DNA of 64,000 bases from QWPN01 sp044238145 (GCA_044238145.1 JBIIDT010000001.1:1-64000), one strand, 5' to 3'. Shown: positions 7,901-16,481, numbered from the stretch's first letter. Notes: generated from the sequence alone by a model not told the origin. A program made the numbers and translations.

Positions 7901-8789
7901 CGACGGGTGTCGGCCGGCCGCCGCGGGACCAGGGCACCGCGGCGATCCAGCCTTCGAGCGGGTCGAGATCGGCCGGCAGGCCGAGCCGTGGCGCGGACCA
8001 GGCGTGGCCCGCCTGCAGTCCGCAGATCACGGCGTCGAGCAGGTCGCCGGCGCCGTCGGCCACGATCCGCCGCCGGCATGCGGCGGGGATCTCCGCCAGG
8101 ACCGCGAGGCCCGCGTCGCCCGTCTCGAGCGCCCGGAGGATCGCCCGCCGCCGCTCGCGGCGGTCGGCGGTCTGCTTGGCGACCGTGTCGCTCTTGTAGG
8201 AGAGCCTCGTCACCTGGCGGGCGGTGAAGCCGGGGTAGGCCTCGAAGGCGACCCGGGCCGAGCGGCCGAGCCGGCTGCGGCCGCGGCTGTGGCGGGGATG
8301 ATCGTGGGCGGGAAACACGAGGCCGGCCGCGAGCATCCGGCCGATACCGGCGTGCATCATCCAGGCCACGGGAGGATTGGCCCAGCGCATCGCCGGGCTC
8401 GAGCCGGCGGGCTTGTCGGTCTTCCGCCACGCGAACTTGTCGCCGGAGGGGCGGGCGTCGCACCACCGCCTGAACGTGCGTCGCAGTCGGTCGCGGGGCT
8501 GCCGGCAGTAGAACTCCACGAATGCCGGCCAGTCGGTCGGCCAACCCTCGTGCTCGATGAGCGGCCGGGGCTGCGAGAAGGGCAGGTCGAAGCCCCCGAT
8601 CCACGGCCCCTCCGTGCGGATGAACGCCGCGAACGCGTCGAGGCTCTCGAGTGGACGGATCTCCTCGACGACGTAGCGGGCGGATCGGCGGCCGGCGACG
8701 AGCCGCCCGACGGCCACGGTGATCGGTTTGCGTCGCGATGGGGCCGACGTGAAATCGACGCCGAAAACGAGCGGATCGTTCCGGCTCAT
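7884..8789 (-). CDS. DUF429 family protein (predicted RNase H-fold nuclease)
   Basis: The 301-residue protein begins DPLVFGVDFTSAPSRRKPIT, the first acidic strand typical of DUF429, with a second acidic patch IGGFDLPFSQPRPL near 63. The C-terminal helix holds GAGDLLDAVICGLQAGHAW near 260, a common DUF429 signature (DAxxCA-like). The fold is thought to be RNase H-like, and its biochemical role is not established. The start ATG overlaps the stop of the topoisomerase VI B gene by 4 nt, so the two are translationally coupled. Confidence 0.82.
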   Translation of the reverse strand: MSRNDPLVFGVDFTSAPSRRKPITVAVGRLVAGRRSARYVVEEIRPLESLDAFAAFIRTEGPWIGGFDLPFSQPRPLIEHEGWPTDWPAFVEFYCRQPRDRLRRTFRRWCDARPSGDKFAWRKTDKPAGSSPAMRWANPPVAWMMHAGIGRMLAAGLVFPAHDHPRHSRGRSRLGRSARVAFEAYPGFTARQVTRLSYKSDTVAKQTADRRERRRAILRALETGDAGLAVLAEIPAACRRRIVADGAGDLLDAVICGLQAGHAWSAPRLGLPADLDPLEGWIAAVPWSRGGRPTPVVTSRP

Positions 8790-11005
8790 CGCCGGCGCTT
8801 CGCGGCCCGGCCGGCCCGCTTTCCGGCGCCGCGGGCCGGGGCCGCCTCGGCCTCGTGGCCCTCGACCGTCGCGATCCTTCCCCGGCGGCCCTTCCCCCGG
8901 GACGTCTTCGTCGGCCCGGCGGCCTCGCCTTCGACCATTCCCGGCACGACCTGCGGCACGATGATGCAGTTGTCGCCGAGCTCCAGCTCCTCCTCGTCCT
9001 GGACCGGCCGGCCACGGTCGTCGAGCTTCACGTCGGCCTCCGCCGTCCGCTTCTTGGCGACGGCGAGCAGTTGTTCGTAGAGCTTCGCCCGGTCGCTGCC
9101 GTTGATCTGCGCGACGGCCGTGGCCACCTCGCCGAGGTAGCGGAGGAAGATCGTGCGCCGCTGCCCCTCCTGGGCCACCCGCAGCCGGCGCCGCAGGTAC
9201 ATGCCGAGCTTGCGGCCCACCGCCTGCAGCGCCAGGCGGATCTCCTTCTGGATCTCCGGGTAGGAGGCGATCGCCTCCTTCGACTCGCTCGTGAAGGGCA
9301 CCCAGACGCTCGCCACGTGGACCATCGCCGTCACCGGCCCGCTCGGCAGGCCGCCCCGCGACTGCGACAGGCCGTACGACCGCCAGTTGGTCGAGGTGAT
9401 GGTCTGCGTCACCGCGCAGGCCGCCGGCTGGAACTGCAGCGGCACGCGGTTGGCGTACCGCAGCACCGACATGCTCTGCCCCTCGTCCACGCTCACGTCC
9501 TGCATCGCGGCGTGGAGGGCGTCGAGGGCGGCCTTCTTCAGCTTGGAGGGGCTCTGCCGCGGAGCGAGCTGGGCGTCGGCGAGGATCTTGTCCGCCGCCT
9601 CGGCGCCGATGCCCGCGAACGTGGAGGTGAGGAACTGCCGCAGGCTCCGGGCGTCGCTCTCGTTCGCGATCTCGCCGAGGGCCTCGCGGCTGACCTTCTG
9701 GGCCGCCACGCCGCCGCCATAGGCGAGCGCGGCCTCGATCACGAACGGGTTGCCGCGGTACACTGAGGGCGGCCGCGTGGCCGCGGTGAAGAACTCGCCC
9801 GGCACCACCTGCCGCAGGCCGGCGAGGAGCCGCTGCTCGCCGATCGGCACGATGCAGTCGGTCGCCGGGGGCGGGATCTTCGTTTCCTGGATGGCCTTGA
9901 AGAGGGCGTCGGCCTCGCCGCGGCCGAGCTTGCCCGTCGTCACGCGAGTGGAGAGCTTCGCCGCGTCGCAGATCCGCTTCGCCGTGCCGTGCGACACGCG
10001 GGAGAACGACTGCGTGAGAAACTGAGCGAGCGTGAGCTTCGGCTGTTCCTGGAGCATCGTCACCAGGCGGCCGAGCTCCACGCCGTAGGGGTGCGGCTTG
10101 ATCTCCTTGGGCTCGGGCGGTAGGTCGTCGCTGGACCGTTCCAGGATCCGCTCCGGCCCGTCGGGCCCCTGGAAGTGGATGCGGGCGTGCGGGTTGGCGA
10201 TCGCCGTCTGCTCGAGGTATTCCTCGACGCTCCCCCGGCCCCGCTGGAACTTGGCCTCCATCTCGATCGTCACGCGGGTGCCGTGCTCGACCGCGTGGCC
10301 TTGGTCGTTTTCGGCCACCCACTCGATCGAGTGCTTCTTCATCAGTTCGGCGCCGCCCTTGCCGGACGTGATTTCAACCCCCTCGCCGCGGCCGTTGAGG
10401 ATCTCCGGCTGGTTGGTCTTGGTGTCGATCCGCAGCTCGTAGTAGTGGGCGTGGTCCTTGGGGCCGGTCTTCGAGATGATCTTCACCGGCTTGCCGGTCG
10501 TGAGCACGCCGTACATGCCGGCGGCCGAGATGCCGATGCCCTGCTGGCCGCGGCTCATCCGCAGGCGGTGGAACTTCGACCCGTAGAGCAGCTTGCCGAA
10601 GATCAGCGGGATCTGCTTGCGGACGATGCCCGGGCCGTTGTCCTGGACGCCCATCCGGTAGCGGGTGCCGCTCTCGCCGACCTGCTCGATGTGGACCCAG
10701 ATCTCCGGGAGGATGCCCGCCTCCTCACAGGCGTCGAGCGAGTTGTCGACCGCCTCCTTGACGCTCGTGAGCAGGGCCTTGCGGGGCGAATCGAACCCGA
10801 GCAGGTGGCGGTTCTTGGCGAAGAACTCGCTGACGGAGATGTCCCGCTGTCCGGCGGCCAGAGCCTGTGCGGTGGCTCGCCGCTTCGTCGCGGGCCTGGC
10901 CTGGCCGTTGGCCGGCGCGGCCGGCTCGGCGGCGGGCGCTGCGGCGTGCGTGGCGGCGGCCCGCTTGGTTTCGGCGGTGGGGCGGCGGGTGGCGGCTTTG
11001 ACCAT
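8786..11005 (-). CDS. top6B: DNA topoisomerase VI subunit B (no subunit A adjacent)
   Basis: This is the GHKL-ATPase subunit of type IIB topoisomerase. The Bergerat motifs are clear: N-box KEAVDNSLDACEEAG at about 83-97, DNGPGIV at 122-128, and GQQGIGISAAGMYG at 153-166. H2TH and transducer-like segments follow (ISFSRVSHGTAKRICDAAK-like helices near 300). At 739 residues it is longer than archaeal Top6B (about 530). It has an Ala/Lys/Arg-rich N-terminal extension of about 50 residues and a basic C-terminal tail ending in GAGKRAGRAAKRRR. The active enzyme needs the Spo11-like A subunit, which is not in this window. The ATG at 11005 follows a non-coding region. DUF429 is coupled downstream. Confidence 0.92.
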   Translation of the reverse strand: MVKAATRRPTAETKRAAATHAAAPAAEPAAPANGQARPATKRRATAQALAAGQRDISVSEFFAKNRHLLGFDSPRKALLTSVKEAVDNSLDACEEAGILPEIWVHIEQVGESGTRYRMGVQDNGPGIVRKQIPLIFGKLLYGSKFHRLRMSRGQQGIGISAAGMYGVLTTGKPVKIISKTGPKDHAHYYELRIDTKTNQPEILNGRGEGVEITSGKGGAELMKKHSIEWVAENDQGHAVEHGTRVTIEMEAKFQRGRGSVEEYLEQTAIANPHARIHFQGPDGPERILERSSDDLPPEPKEIKPHPYGVELGRLVTMLQEQPKLTLAQFLTQSFSRVSHGTAKRICDAAKLSTRVTTGKLGRGEADALFKAIQETKIPPPATDCIVPIGEQRLLAGLRQVVPGEFFTAATRPPSVYRGNPFVIEAALAYGGGVAAQKVSREALGEIANESDARSLRQFLTSTFAGIGAEAADKILADAQLAPRQSPSKLKKAALDALHAAMQDVSVDEGQSMSVLRYANRVPLQFQPAACAVTQTITSTNWRSYGLSQSRGGLPSGPVTAMVHVASVWVPFTSESKEAIASYPEIQKEIRLALQAVGRKLGMYLRRRLRVAQEGQRRTIFLRYLGEVATAVAQINGSDRAKLYEQLLAVAKKRTAEADVKLDDRGRPVQDEEELELGDNCIIVPQVVPGMVEGEAAGPTKTSRGKGRRGRIATVEGHEAEAAPARGAGKRAGRAAKRRR

Positions 11006-11265
11006 GGGCGGAGCGATCTCTCGGCTCCAAACTGTGACCCCGGCCTGTGGCCTTGGCAAGAGGGGAAGAGTTTGCGGGTTGGCTGAACGCTGCGGCCGCC
11101 GCCCGCCGGCGATCCGGCCGGCCGGCGGCTGGTGGCCGGGGCCGGAAACTGTGCCTGTCGGGCAGAGGCAGCGGTGCCCGGGGCGACGAGTGATGCGGTC
11201 GAAACAGCCTTGCCGAATCTTCCAGCACCGCGCCGTTTCGCGCGGCCCTGTCGGGAGGTGATGCG

Positions 11266-11607
11266 ATGCGACGATGCGGCTGGCTCGGGGCCACGGTGCT
11301 CGCGGCGACGATCGTGGCGGAACTCGTGGGTGTCGCGGTGGCGATCCCGATCGACGGCGGTGTCGAGGCACCCACGCCCGACGTCTTCTACAACTTCTAC
11401 GTGCCGCCGGTTCCGGCCGGCGGATATCCGGGGGTGGGGGCCCAACTCTACGTCGCGCCGCGGCCGGTGCCGCCGCGGGTGGGCCATACCTGGTACACGT
11501 ACCCGCCGTTCATGCCGCACGAGTTCCTCTACAAGCACCGTCGGCGGTACATCCGCCCCGCGGGCGTGACGGGGATGCGGACCGACGTGCACGCCTACTG
11601 GTGGTGA
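11266..11607 (+). CDS. Small secreted Pro/Tyr-rich protein
   Basis: The 113-residue protein has a signal peptide (MRRCGWLGATVLAATIVAEL, cut near AVAIP). The short mature chain is rich in Pro, Tyr and Val (FYNFYVPPVPAGGYPG, WYTYPPFMPHEFLYKHRR). GGAGGTG precedes the ATG and supports the start. It lies 13 nt before the next secreted protein on the same strand, so both probably share one transcript. It resembles small exported planctomycete proteins seen near Cys/His-rich partners; no function is known. Confidence 0.68.
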   Translation: MRRCGWLGATVLAATIVAELVGVAVAIPIDGGVEAPTPDVFYNFYVPPVPAGGYPGVGAQLYVAPRPVPPRVGHTWYTYPPFMPHEFLYKHRRRYIRPAGVTGMRTDVHAYWW

Positions 11608-11620
11608 GGAGCGGAAGACC

Positions 11621-12292
11621 ATGCGGCTGTTTTTCGAGCGAATGACCCCGATGCGGGCCGCCGTCGTGGCGGTCGCCCTCGCCTCCTGGCTGGCGTGCGG
11701 CGCGGACGCGGGTGAGCCCGCTGCTGTGGGCTACGGGACGGGATGCACGACCGGCTGCGGCCCGGCGGGCTGCGGTCCTCATGGCTGCCATCACGGCCAC
11801 GGGTGCCACCACGGCCACTGCCATCAGGGCCACGGCTGTCGGCACGGCCTCTGCCACCACGGTCACGGCTGCCGGCTGTGCGGCCACGGTGGCCACTGCG
11901 GGCCGTGCGGACACTGTGGCCGCCCCGTGGGCGGGCCGTGCAGCTACGGCTGCAGCTGCGGGCTGCACGATGCCTGCAAGTACAACGTGTGGGAGAAGCG
12001 GTACTTCCTCCGGGCGCAGGGCAAGAGCTGGCACAGCGCCTGGTACGATCCCGCGGAGGGCCGCCCGATCGCGCTGGTCGTGCCGCCGACCGCGGAGTTC
12101 CAGACGCAGTATTCGTGGGGCGTGCCCAGTTCGCGGGTGGCGCCGATCTATCACCAGTTCCGCCGGCCGTATCCGGGGCCGGGCGGAGTGGCTGGCGGCG
12201 GTGCGGGCGGATTCCTGCCGACGCCGAACCAGCCCAGCGACACCGTGCAGTTCGGCGTGAACGCCGTCCGCGGGCCCTGGGGGGCGTACTGA
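11621..12292 (+). CDS. Secreted Cys/His/Gly-rich protein
   Basis: The 223-residue protein has an N-terminal signal segment (MRAAVVAVALASWLACGADA). Residues about 40-115 are dominated by Gly-Cys and His-Gly-His repeats (CGPHGCHHGHGCHHGHCHQG, then CRLCGHGGHCGPCGHCG). The rest is an ordinary globular or extended domain (YNVWEKRYFLRAQGKSWHSA and IYHQFRRPYPGPGG) ending AVRGPWGAY. The Cys/His density suggests metal binding or a disulfide-linked surface layer. Homologs seem confined to planctomycetes as far as I recall. It is the second gene of a pair with 11266-11607. Confidence 0.7.
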   Translation: MRLFFERMTPMRAAVVAVALASWLACGADAGEPAAVGYGTGCTTGCGPAGCGPHGCHHGHGCHHGHCHQGHGCRHGLCHHGHGCRLCGHGGHCGPCGHCGRPVGGPCSYGCSCGLHDACKYNVWEKRYFLRAQGKSWHSAWYDPAEGRPIALVVPPTAEFQTQYSWGVPSSRVAPIYHQFRRPYPGPGGVAGGGAGGFLPTPNQPSDTVQFGVNAVRGPWGAY

Positions 12293-12440
12293 ATTCACGC
12301 CTGCCGGGCCATCCCTGGCCCCGGCAGGCTTGGGCCGTCGCGGCGAACGCCGAGGGTTCGCCGGACGGCCGGGCGGCCGCCCTCCAGGCGGCCGTGGCCG
12401 CAGCGGGGCTGCGGCGGCGCGGCGCGCCGGGGCGGCGAGG

Positions 12441-12480
12441 CACGCGGCGCGGCCTTCGGCCGCTGCGTGCGGGCGTTTTG
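12441..12480 (+). repeat. Structured repeat Y, copy 1
   Basis: This 40-bp unit has the hairpin GCGGCC-TTC-GGCCGC, flanked by CACGC/GCGTG that extend the stem, and ends GGGCGTTTTG. It matches copy 2 (12604-12643) at 38 of 40 positions. The two differences are paired across the stem. Confidence 0.75.
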
Positions 12481-12517
12481 GGCGGCTGGCCGCGATTGCC
12501 GTGCACGCCGCATTACT

Positions 12518-12546
12518 GCCCGCCCGGAGGGCGGGCTCTCGAGAGC
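12518..12546 (+). repeat. Two adjacent perfect palindromes
   Basis: GCCCGCCC-GGA-GGGCGGGC (12518-12536) is an 8-bp stem with a 3-nt loop. It is followed at once by the palindrome GCTCTCGAGAGC (12535-12546). There is no T-run after it, so a rho-independent terminator is unlikely. Confidence 0.6.
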
Positions 12547-12562
12547 GGGCGGCGGCCCGCCA

Positions 12563-12598
12563 AGCAAAGCGAGGCACGATGCCGAGGCTTTGCGTGTA
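12563..12598 (+). repeat. Structured repeat X, copy 1
   Basis: The 36-bp unit is identical to copy 2 at 12659-12694. It forms the nested hairpin GCAAAGC/GCTTTGC with an inner GGC/GCC stem around ACGAT. Confidence 0.8.
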
Positions 12599-12603
12599 GC
12601 ATC

Positions 12604-12643
12604 CACGCGGCGCCGCCTTCGGCGGCTGCGTGCGGGCGTTTTG
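12604..12643 (+). repeat. Structured repeat Y, copy 2
   Basis: This is the same 40-bp unit as 12441-12480, with the hairpin changed to GCCGCC-TTC-GGCGGC. One G-C pair has become C-G, so pairing is preserved. Confidence 0.75.
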
Positions 12644-12658
12644 AGCGGCGACCTGCAA

Positions 12659-12694
12659 AGCAAAGCGAGGCACGATGCCGAGGCTTTGCGTGTA
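12659..12694 (+). repeat. Structured repeat X, copy 2
   Basis: This is a perfect 36-bp copy of 12563-12598, 96 bp downstream. The copies give a partly tandem X-Y-X order before deoC. Confidence 0.8.
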
Positions 12695-12726
12695 ACCACC
12701 ACGTGGGCGCGGAGCACGGGCTGGCG

Positions 12727-12732
12727 TATTCT
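12727..12732 (+). promoter_or_regulatory. Possible -10 box of deoC
   Basis: TATTCT ends 32 nt before the deoC start, just after the repeat block. No convincing -35 box is seen, so this is weak. Confidence 0.25.
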
Positions 12733-12763
12733 CCATCCGCACCCGCCCTGAGGATTTCCCCCC

Positions 12764-13489
12764 ATGACGTACGCCTACGCCGACGTCGCCAAGATGATCG
12801 ACCACGCGCTGCTCGTCCCCGCGCTCACGGTCGACGAACTCGAGGCCGGCTGCCGGCTGGCCGTCGCCTACGACGTGGCGAGCGTGTGCATCATGCCCTA
12901 TTTCCTCAAGCGGTGCGCCGACCTGCTCGCCGGCTCGACCGTGAAGCCGAGCACCACCATCGGCTTCCCGCACGGCGGCCACGCGACCGCGACCAAGGTC
13001 TTCGAGGCCGAGCGGGCGATCGCCGATGGCGGCCAGGAACTCGACATGGTCGTCAACATCTCGCAGGTCCTCAGCGGCCGCTGGGACGCCGTGCGGGACG
13101 ACATCCGAGCCGTCACCGAGGCGACCCATGCGGCCGGCCGCATGGTGAAGGTGATCTTCGAGAACTGCTACCTGCAGGACGCCCACAAGATCCGCCTCTG
13201 CGAGATCTGCGGGGAACTCGGGGCCGACTGGGTGAAGACGTCGACCGGTTTCGGCAGCGGCGGGGCGACGCTCGAGGACCTCGCCCTGATGCGAACGCAT
13301 GCGCCGGCCCACGTGCAGGTGAAGGCCGCCGGCGGCGTCCGCGACCTCGACACGTTGCTCAAGGTCCGTGCGTTGGGCGTCTCCCGCTGCGGCTCGAGTC
13401 GCACGGCGGAATTGCTCGACGAGGCCCGCCGGCGGCTGCACCTGCCGGCGATCACGGGTGCCACGGCGACCGGCGTGGCCGGCTACTGA
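12764..13489 (+). CDS. deoC: Deoxyribose-phosphate aldolase
   Basis: DeoC cleaves 2-deoxyribose-5-phosphate to glyceraldehyde-3-phosphate and acetaldehyde during deoxynucleoside salvage in the cytoplasm. The 241-residue TIM barrel has the signature WVKTSTGFGSGGAT, with the Schiff-base lysine at about 158. The second active-site lysine is in VKAAGGVRDLDT (about 187), and the aspartate is in QELDMVVNI (about 94). The length is normal. It stands alone, preceded by the structured repeat region, and its 3' end overlaps the convergent avtA gene by 7 nt. Confidence 0.94.
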   Translation: MTYAYADVAKMIDHALLVPALTVDELEAGCRLAVAYDVASVCIMPYFLKRCADLLAGSTVKPSTTIGFPHGGHATATKVFEAERAIADGGQELDMVVNISQVLSGRWDAVRDDIRAVTEATHAAGRMVKVIFENCYLQDAHKIRLCEICGELGADWVKTSTGFGSGGATLEDLALMRTHAPAHVQVKAAGGVRDLDTLLKVRALGVSRCGSSRTAELLDEARRRLHLPAITGATATGVAGY

Positions 13490-14805
13490 AGGCGGGGCGA
13501 CGGCCCGGCCGCATCCGCGCAGGCGGCGGCCTCCGCGGCGATGATCGCGTAGGCCTCGCGGACGGTGTCGGCGGGCCCCGAGACGTTGAGCCGCAGGCAC
13601 TGGTGGCGGTGCGGCCAGTCGCCCTCGAGCCCAAAGAAGAAGTGCTCGCCCGGCACGGTGAGCACCTTGCGGGCCTTGAGCCGTGCATACAGTTCGAGCG
13701 TGGGGATGCGGAGCCCCGGCAGCCAGAGCCAGTGGAAAAACGCCCCCTCGCGGGCGTGCAGGGCCCAGGCGACGCCCGCGGCCTCGAGGCTCTCCCGGGC
13801 CCAGGCCGCGGCGGCGGCCGATTTCGCGGCGTAGAAGGGCTGCAGGTGCTCGCGGCCGAGCCCGAGGATGCTGCCGCCCTCCACCCAGGGCAGCACGATC
13901 TGCTGACCGATCGTGCCGTTGGCGAGCCCCACCACGGCCGTCATGCCGGCCAGCGCCGCCGCGATCGGCTCCGGCGCGACGACGATGCCCGTCCGCGTGC
14001 CCGGCAGGCCGAGTTTCGAGAGGCTCATCGTGAGGATCACGTGCCGGTCCCAGAATGGCCGGGCGGGCACGAAGAGGATGTCTGGAAAGGGGGCGCCGTA
14101 GGCGTTGTCGAGGATCAGCGGAATGCCCCGCGCGGCGGCGAGCGCGGCCAGCCGCTCGACCTCGGCGTCGGTGAGCACGTTGCCGCTTGGATTCGTGGGC
14201 CGGGAGGCGACGATCGCGCCGACGTCGTGGTGGGCGAGGGCCTGTTCCACGGCGGCGAAGTCGATGCGGTACTTGAAGCAGCGGTCGTCGTCGCCGTGCC
14301 CCGTCTCGATCGCCGGCCGGCAGGCGAGAAACAGGTCCCGCTCGAGGCCCTGATCGGCGTAGCCGATGTACTCGGGGCACAGCGGCAGCAGGATCCGCTT
14401 CCGCCGCCCGCCGGCGAACGTGCCGCCGAGCAGGTTGAAGAGGTAGAAGAAGGCCGCCTGCCCGCCGCTGGTGATCGCGAGGTTCTCCGGCCCCACGTCC
14501 CAGCCGTATTCCCGGCGCAGCAGCGCCGCGAGCGCGGCGAGAAACCGCGGGTTGCCCCGCGGCGGGTCGTAGTTGACCATCATCCGGTCGAAGGCCGGAC
14601 CGTCGGCGAGCAGGTCGGCCATGCGGCGCCGCACGAGCGCCTGCAGGGCCGGAATCGGGGCGGGATTGCCGCCGCCGAGCATCCGCATCTCGGGCTCGAG
14701 GGCCAGCGCCCGCCCCATGTCGGCCATCAACGGCAGGATGCCGCCGCCGGCTGCCAGCCGGCCGCCCTCGAGCGAGAACTCGTGACTGCGGTCCGGGGTC
14801 GTCAT
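13483..14805 (-). CDS. avtA: Valine-pyruvate aminotransferase
   Basis: This is a 440-residue PLP-dependent fold-type I aminotransferase. The AvtA-specific N-terminal MLGGGNPAPIPALQ is at about 42, NYDPPRGNPRFL near 77, the ASRPTNPSGNVLTDAE strand near 200, and SLSKLGLPGTRTGIVVAP, with the PLP lysine, near 263. AvtA transfers the amino group between valine and pyruvate, linking alanine and branched-chain amino acid pools. E. coli AvtA is 417 residues, so the length fits. The ATG at 14805 gives an N-terminus matching the family. It lies downstream of the DNase I-like gene on the same strand, with a gap of about 70 nt. Confidence 0.88.
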   Translation of the reverse strand: MTTPDRSHEFSLEGGRLAAGGGILPLMADMGRALALEPEMRMLGGGNPAPIPALQALVRRRMADLLADGPAFDRMMVNYDPPRGNPRFLAALAALLRREYGWDVGPENLAITSGGQAAFFYLFNLLGGTFAGGRRKRILLPLCPEYIGYADQGLERDLFLACRPAIETGHGDDDRCFKYRIDFAAVEQALAHHDVGAIVASRPTNPSGNVLTDAEVERLAALAAARGIPLILDNAYGAPFPDILFVPARPFWDRHVILTMSLSKLGLPGTRTGIVVAPEPIAAALAGMTAVVGLANGTIGQQIVLPWVEGGSILGLGREHLQPFYAAKSAAAAAWARESLEAAGVAWALHAREGAFFHWLWLPGLRIPTLELYARLKARKVLTVPGEHFFFGLEGDWPHRHQCLRLNVSGPADTVREAYAIIAAEAAACADAAGPSPRLQ

Positions 14806-14874
14806 CGCGGTCGGCTCGTGGGTCGCGGCGGTGGCACGGGCCGCGCACGGGCGGTCACGGATCTCGGCGCCATC

Positions 14875-15852
14875 CTACCGCCGGGCGGTCGGCTGGCCAG
14901 CCATCGCGGGCAGGCCCTGCGAGCGGGCCTCGGCCGGATAGAACGCGCCCCACACCGGGCAGTGGTCCGAGACCTCGAGGGCCTGCTCCGGCGCGAGGCC
15001 GTAGGCGTTCTGCAGGTCGAGGACGCCCGCGTGGCCGAGATACTCGCCGGTCATCGGCTGGGCGAAGACGAGGTTGTCATAGGTCTTGGTGCGGCGGGTG
15101 TTCGTGGGCACGCCGGAAATCGCCCAGCCGAGTCCCGGGATCCGGCGCAGGGCGGTGAACTCCGGCGGCCCGGCGTTCAGGTCGCCGAGCAGGATCACGT
15201 CGTCCTCGTCGGGCCGGGCCGCCTGCATCGCCTGGAACACGCCCGTCAGCGCGTCGAGCTCCTGCGGCACCTCGTCGGGATCGGTATGGATGTTCACGAG
15301 CCAGAACGTGAACGCCATCTCGGCCGGATTGATCCGCGTCCGGAACCGGGCGTGCATCGGCGGGCGGTGCATCCGCCCCTGCGGGTCGGGGACGACGCCC
15401 AACGACGAGGGGTCGACCTCGATGCGCGTGGAGTCGTAGACGAAGGCGTACTGCTCCTTGCTCGACGTGCGGCCCTCGCGGGGGCCGATGACGTGCTGGT
15501 AGCGGCTGCCGTCGGCGTTCACCGCCCGCACGAAGGCCGGCAGGATATCGTCCGACTTGGCCCGCACCTCCTGGATCGCGACGACGTCGAAGTTGCGGAC
15601 GACGCGGGCGAGTACCTGCACGACCTGCGGCTTCGACATCTTCGACTCGCCGAACACCTGGATGTTGAAGCTGGCGACGAGGATCGCATTCCAGGGCTTG
15701 GGCACCATGCCGCCCGCGGGCGGCTGCTGGGCCGCGGCGGGGGCCGCCAGCGCGACGAGGCACGCGGCCACGACCCCGCGGACCGTGGCCGCGCAGGGGG
15801 AACGCCGGGTCGGGATGGGAAGGGAGGCCGCCACCCCCTTCGTATCGACCAT
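14875..15852 (-). CDS. Secreted endonuclease/exonuclease/phosphatase (DNase I-like) protein
   Basis: The protein has about 325 residues. A signal peptide (VVAACLVALAAPAAAQQ, about 30-45) precedes an EEP-fold domain. The metal- and phosphate-binding residues are recognisable: NIQVFGES, VVAIQEVR (catalytic Glu), VNIHTDPDE, LLGDLNAGP (Asp/Asn), TYDNLVF and VSDHCPVWG (Asp-His pair). The family cleaves phosphodiesters in nucleic acids or phospholipids. Export implies action outside the cytoplasm. The frame is open to 15894, but MVDTKG at 15852 is the better start for a normal signal sequence. The substrate is not determined. Confidence 0.82.
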   Translation of the reverse strand: MVDTKGVAASLPIPTRRSPCAATVRGVVAACLVALAAPAAAQQPPAGGMVPKPWNAILVASFNIQVFGESKMSKPQVVQVLARVVRNFDVVAIQEVRAKSDDILPAFVRAVNADGSRYQHVIGPREGRTSSKEQYAFVYDSTRIEVDPSSLGVVPDPQGRMHRPPMHARFRTRINPAEMAFTFWLVNIHTDPDEVPQELDALTGVFQAMQAARPDEDDVILLGDLNAGPPEFTALRRIPGLGWAISGVPTNTRRTKTYDNLVFAQPMTGEYLGHAGVLDLQNAYGLAPEQALEVSDHCPVWGAFYPAEARSQGLPAMAGQPTARR

Positions 15853-15943
15853 TTGAGCGGCGTGGGTCTGCTGAAGTCGGTGCGGAGACGGCACGCGTTG
15901 CGTCGCTGGCGGAGGTCCGCCACGCTCCGCATCCTCGCGCCGA

Positions 15944-16459
15944 TCACCGCACCTCGGCCGCCACGATCGCCGTCAGGGCCTCGCCGGCGAGGCGGGCGAG
16001 GCGGGGATGCGCCGATGCGGCGGCGCGGGCGAGGGCCTCGCGGGCCGGGGCGGCCGCGGGGCCGACCTTGCCGAGCGCCCACGCGGCACGCTCGGCGACC
16101 GCCGGATCATCCGCCCCGAGGCACAAGGCCAGCGTGGGCACCGCCGCCGCCGCAGACTGCCCAGACCGACCGAGGAGCGTGACGGCCCAGTAGGCCACGA
16201 GCGGATCCTGGCCGGCGGCGAGGTCGGCGAGACACGGCGTCGCGCCGGCCGGCGGCGGCCCGAGTTCCTCCAGCGCCGCCACCGACCACTCGCGGACCTG
16301 GTCGTCCGCGTCGCCGCAGGCCCGCACAAGATCGACGGCCGCGGCCGCGGCCGCGGAGCCCAGCCGGCAGAGCCGCTCGGCCGCGTCGGCCCGCAGCGCC
16401 GCGTCGGCGTCGGTCAGTCGAGTGACGAGGGTGTCGAGATCGGGGGTCGTGTCGGCCAT
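15944..16459 (-). CDS. HEAT-repeat protein
   Basis: This 171-residue all-helical protein has HEAT/PBS-lyase-type repeats: DAALRADAAERLCRLG, DDQVREWSVAALEELG, DPLVAYWAVTLLGRSG and DPAVAERAAWALGKVG, spaced about 37-40 residues. Such repeats bind proteins, and no catalytic residues are seen. The ATG at 16459 is preceded by GGGAG. It follows the MerR-TPR gene by 22 nt on the same strand, so the two are probably cotranscribed and may act together. Confidence 0.8.
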   Translation of the reverse strand: MADTTPDLDTLVTRLTDADAALRADAAERLCRLGSAAAAAAVDLVRACGDADDQVREWSVAALEELGPPPAGATPCLADLAAGQDPLVAYWAVTLLGRSGQSAAAAVPTLALCLGADDPAVAERAAWALGKVGPAAAPAREALARAAASAHPRLARLAGEALTAIVAAEVR

Positions 16460-16481
16460 GGGTGGCTCCCGCCGATCGCGT

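Noticed and set aside
12518..12546. Rho-independent terminator
   Set aside because: The palindromes are strong, but no T-run follows and the next repeats continue.
11510..14848. Over 1,100-codon open frame on the minus strand
   Set aside because: It spans deoC, avtA and the hairpin repeats in wrong frames; the translation has no domain and is Arg/Ala/Pro-rich.
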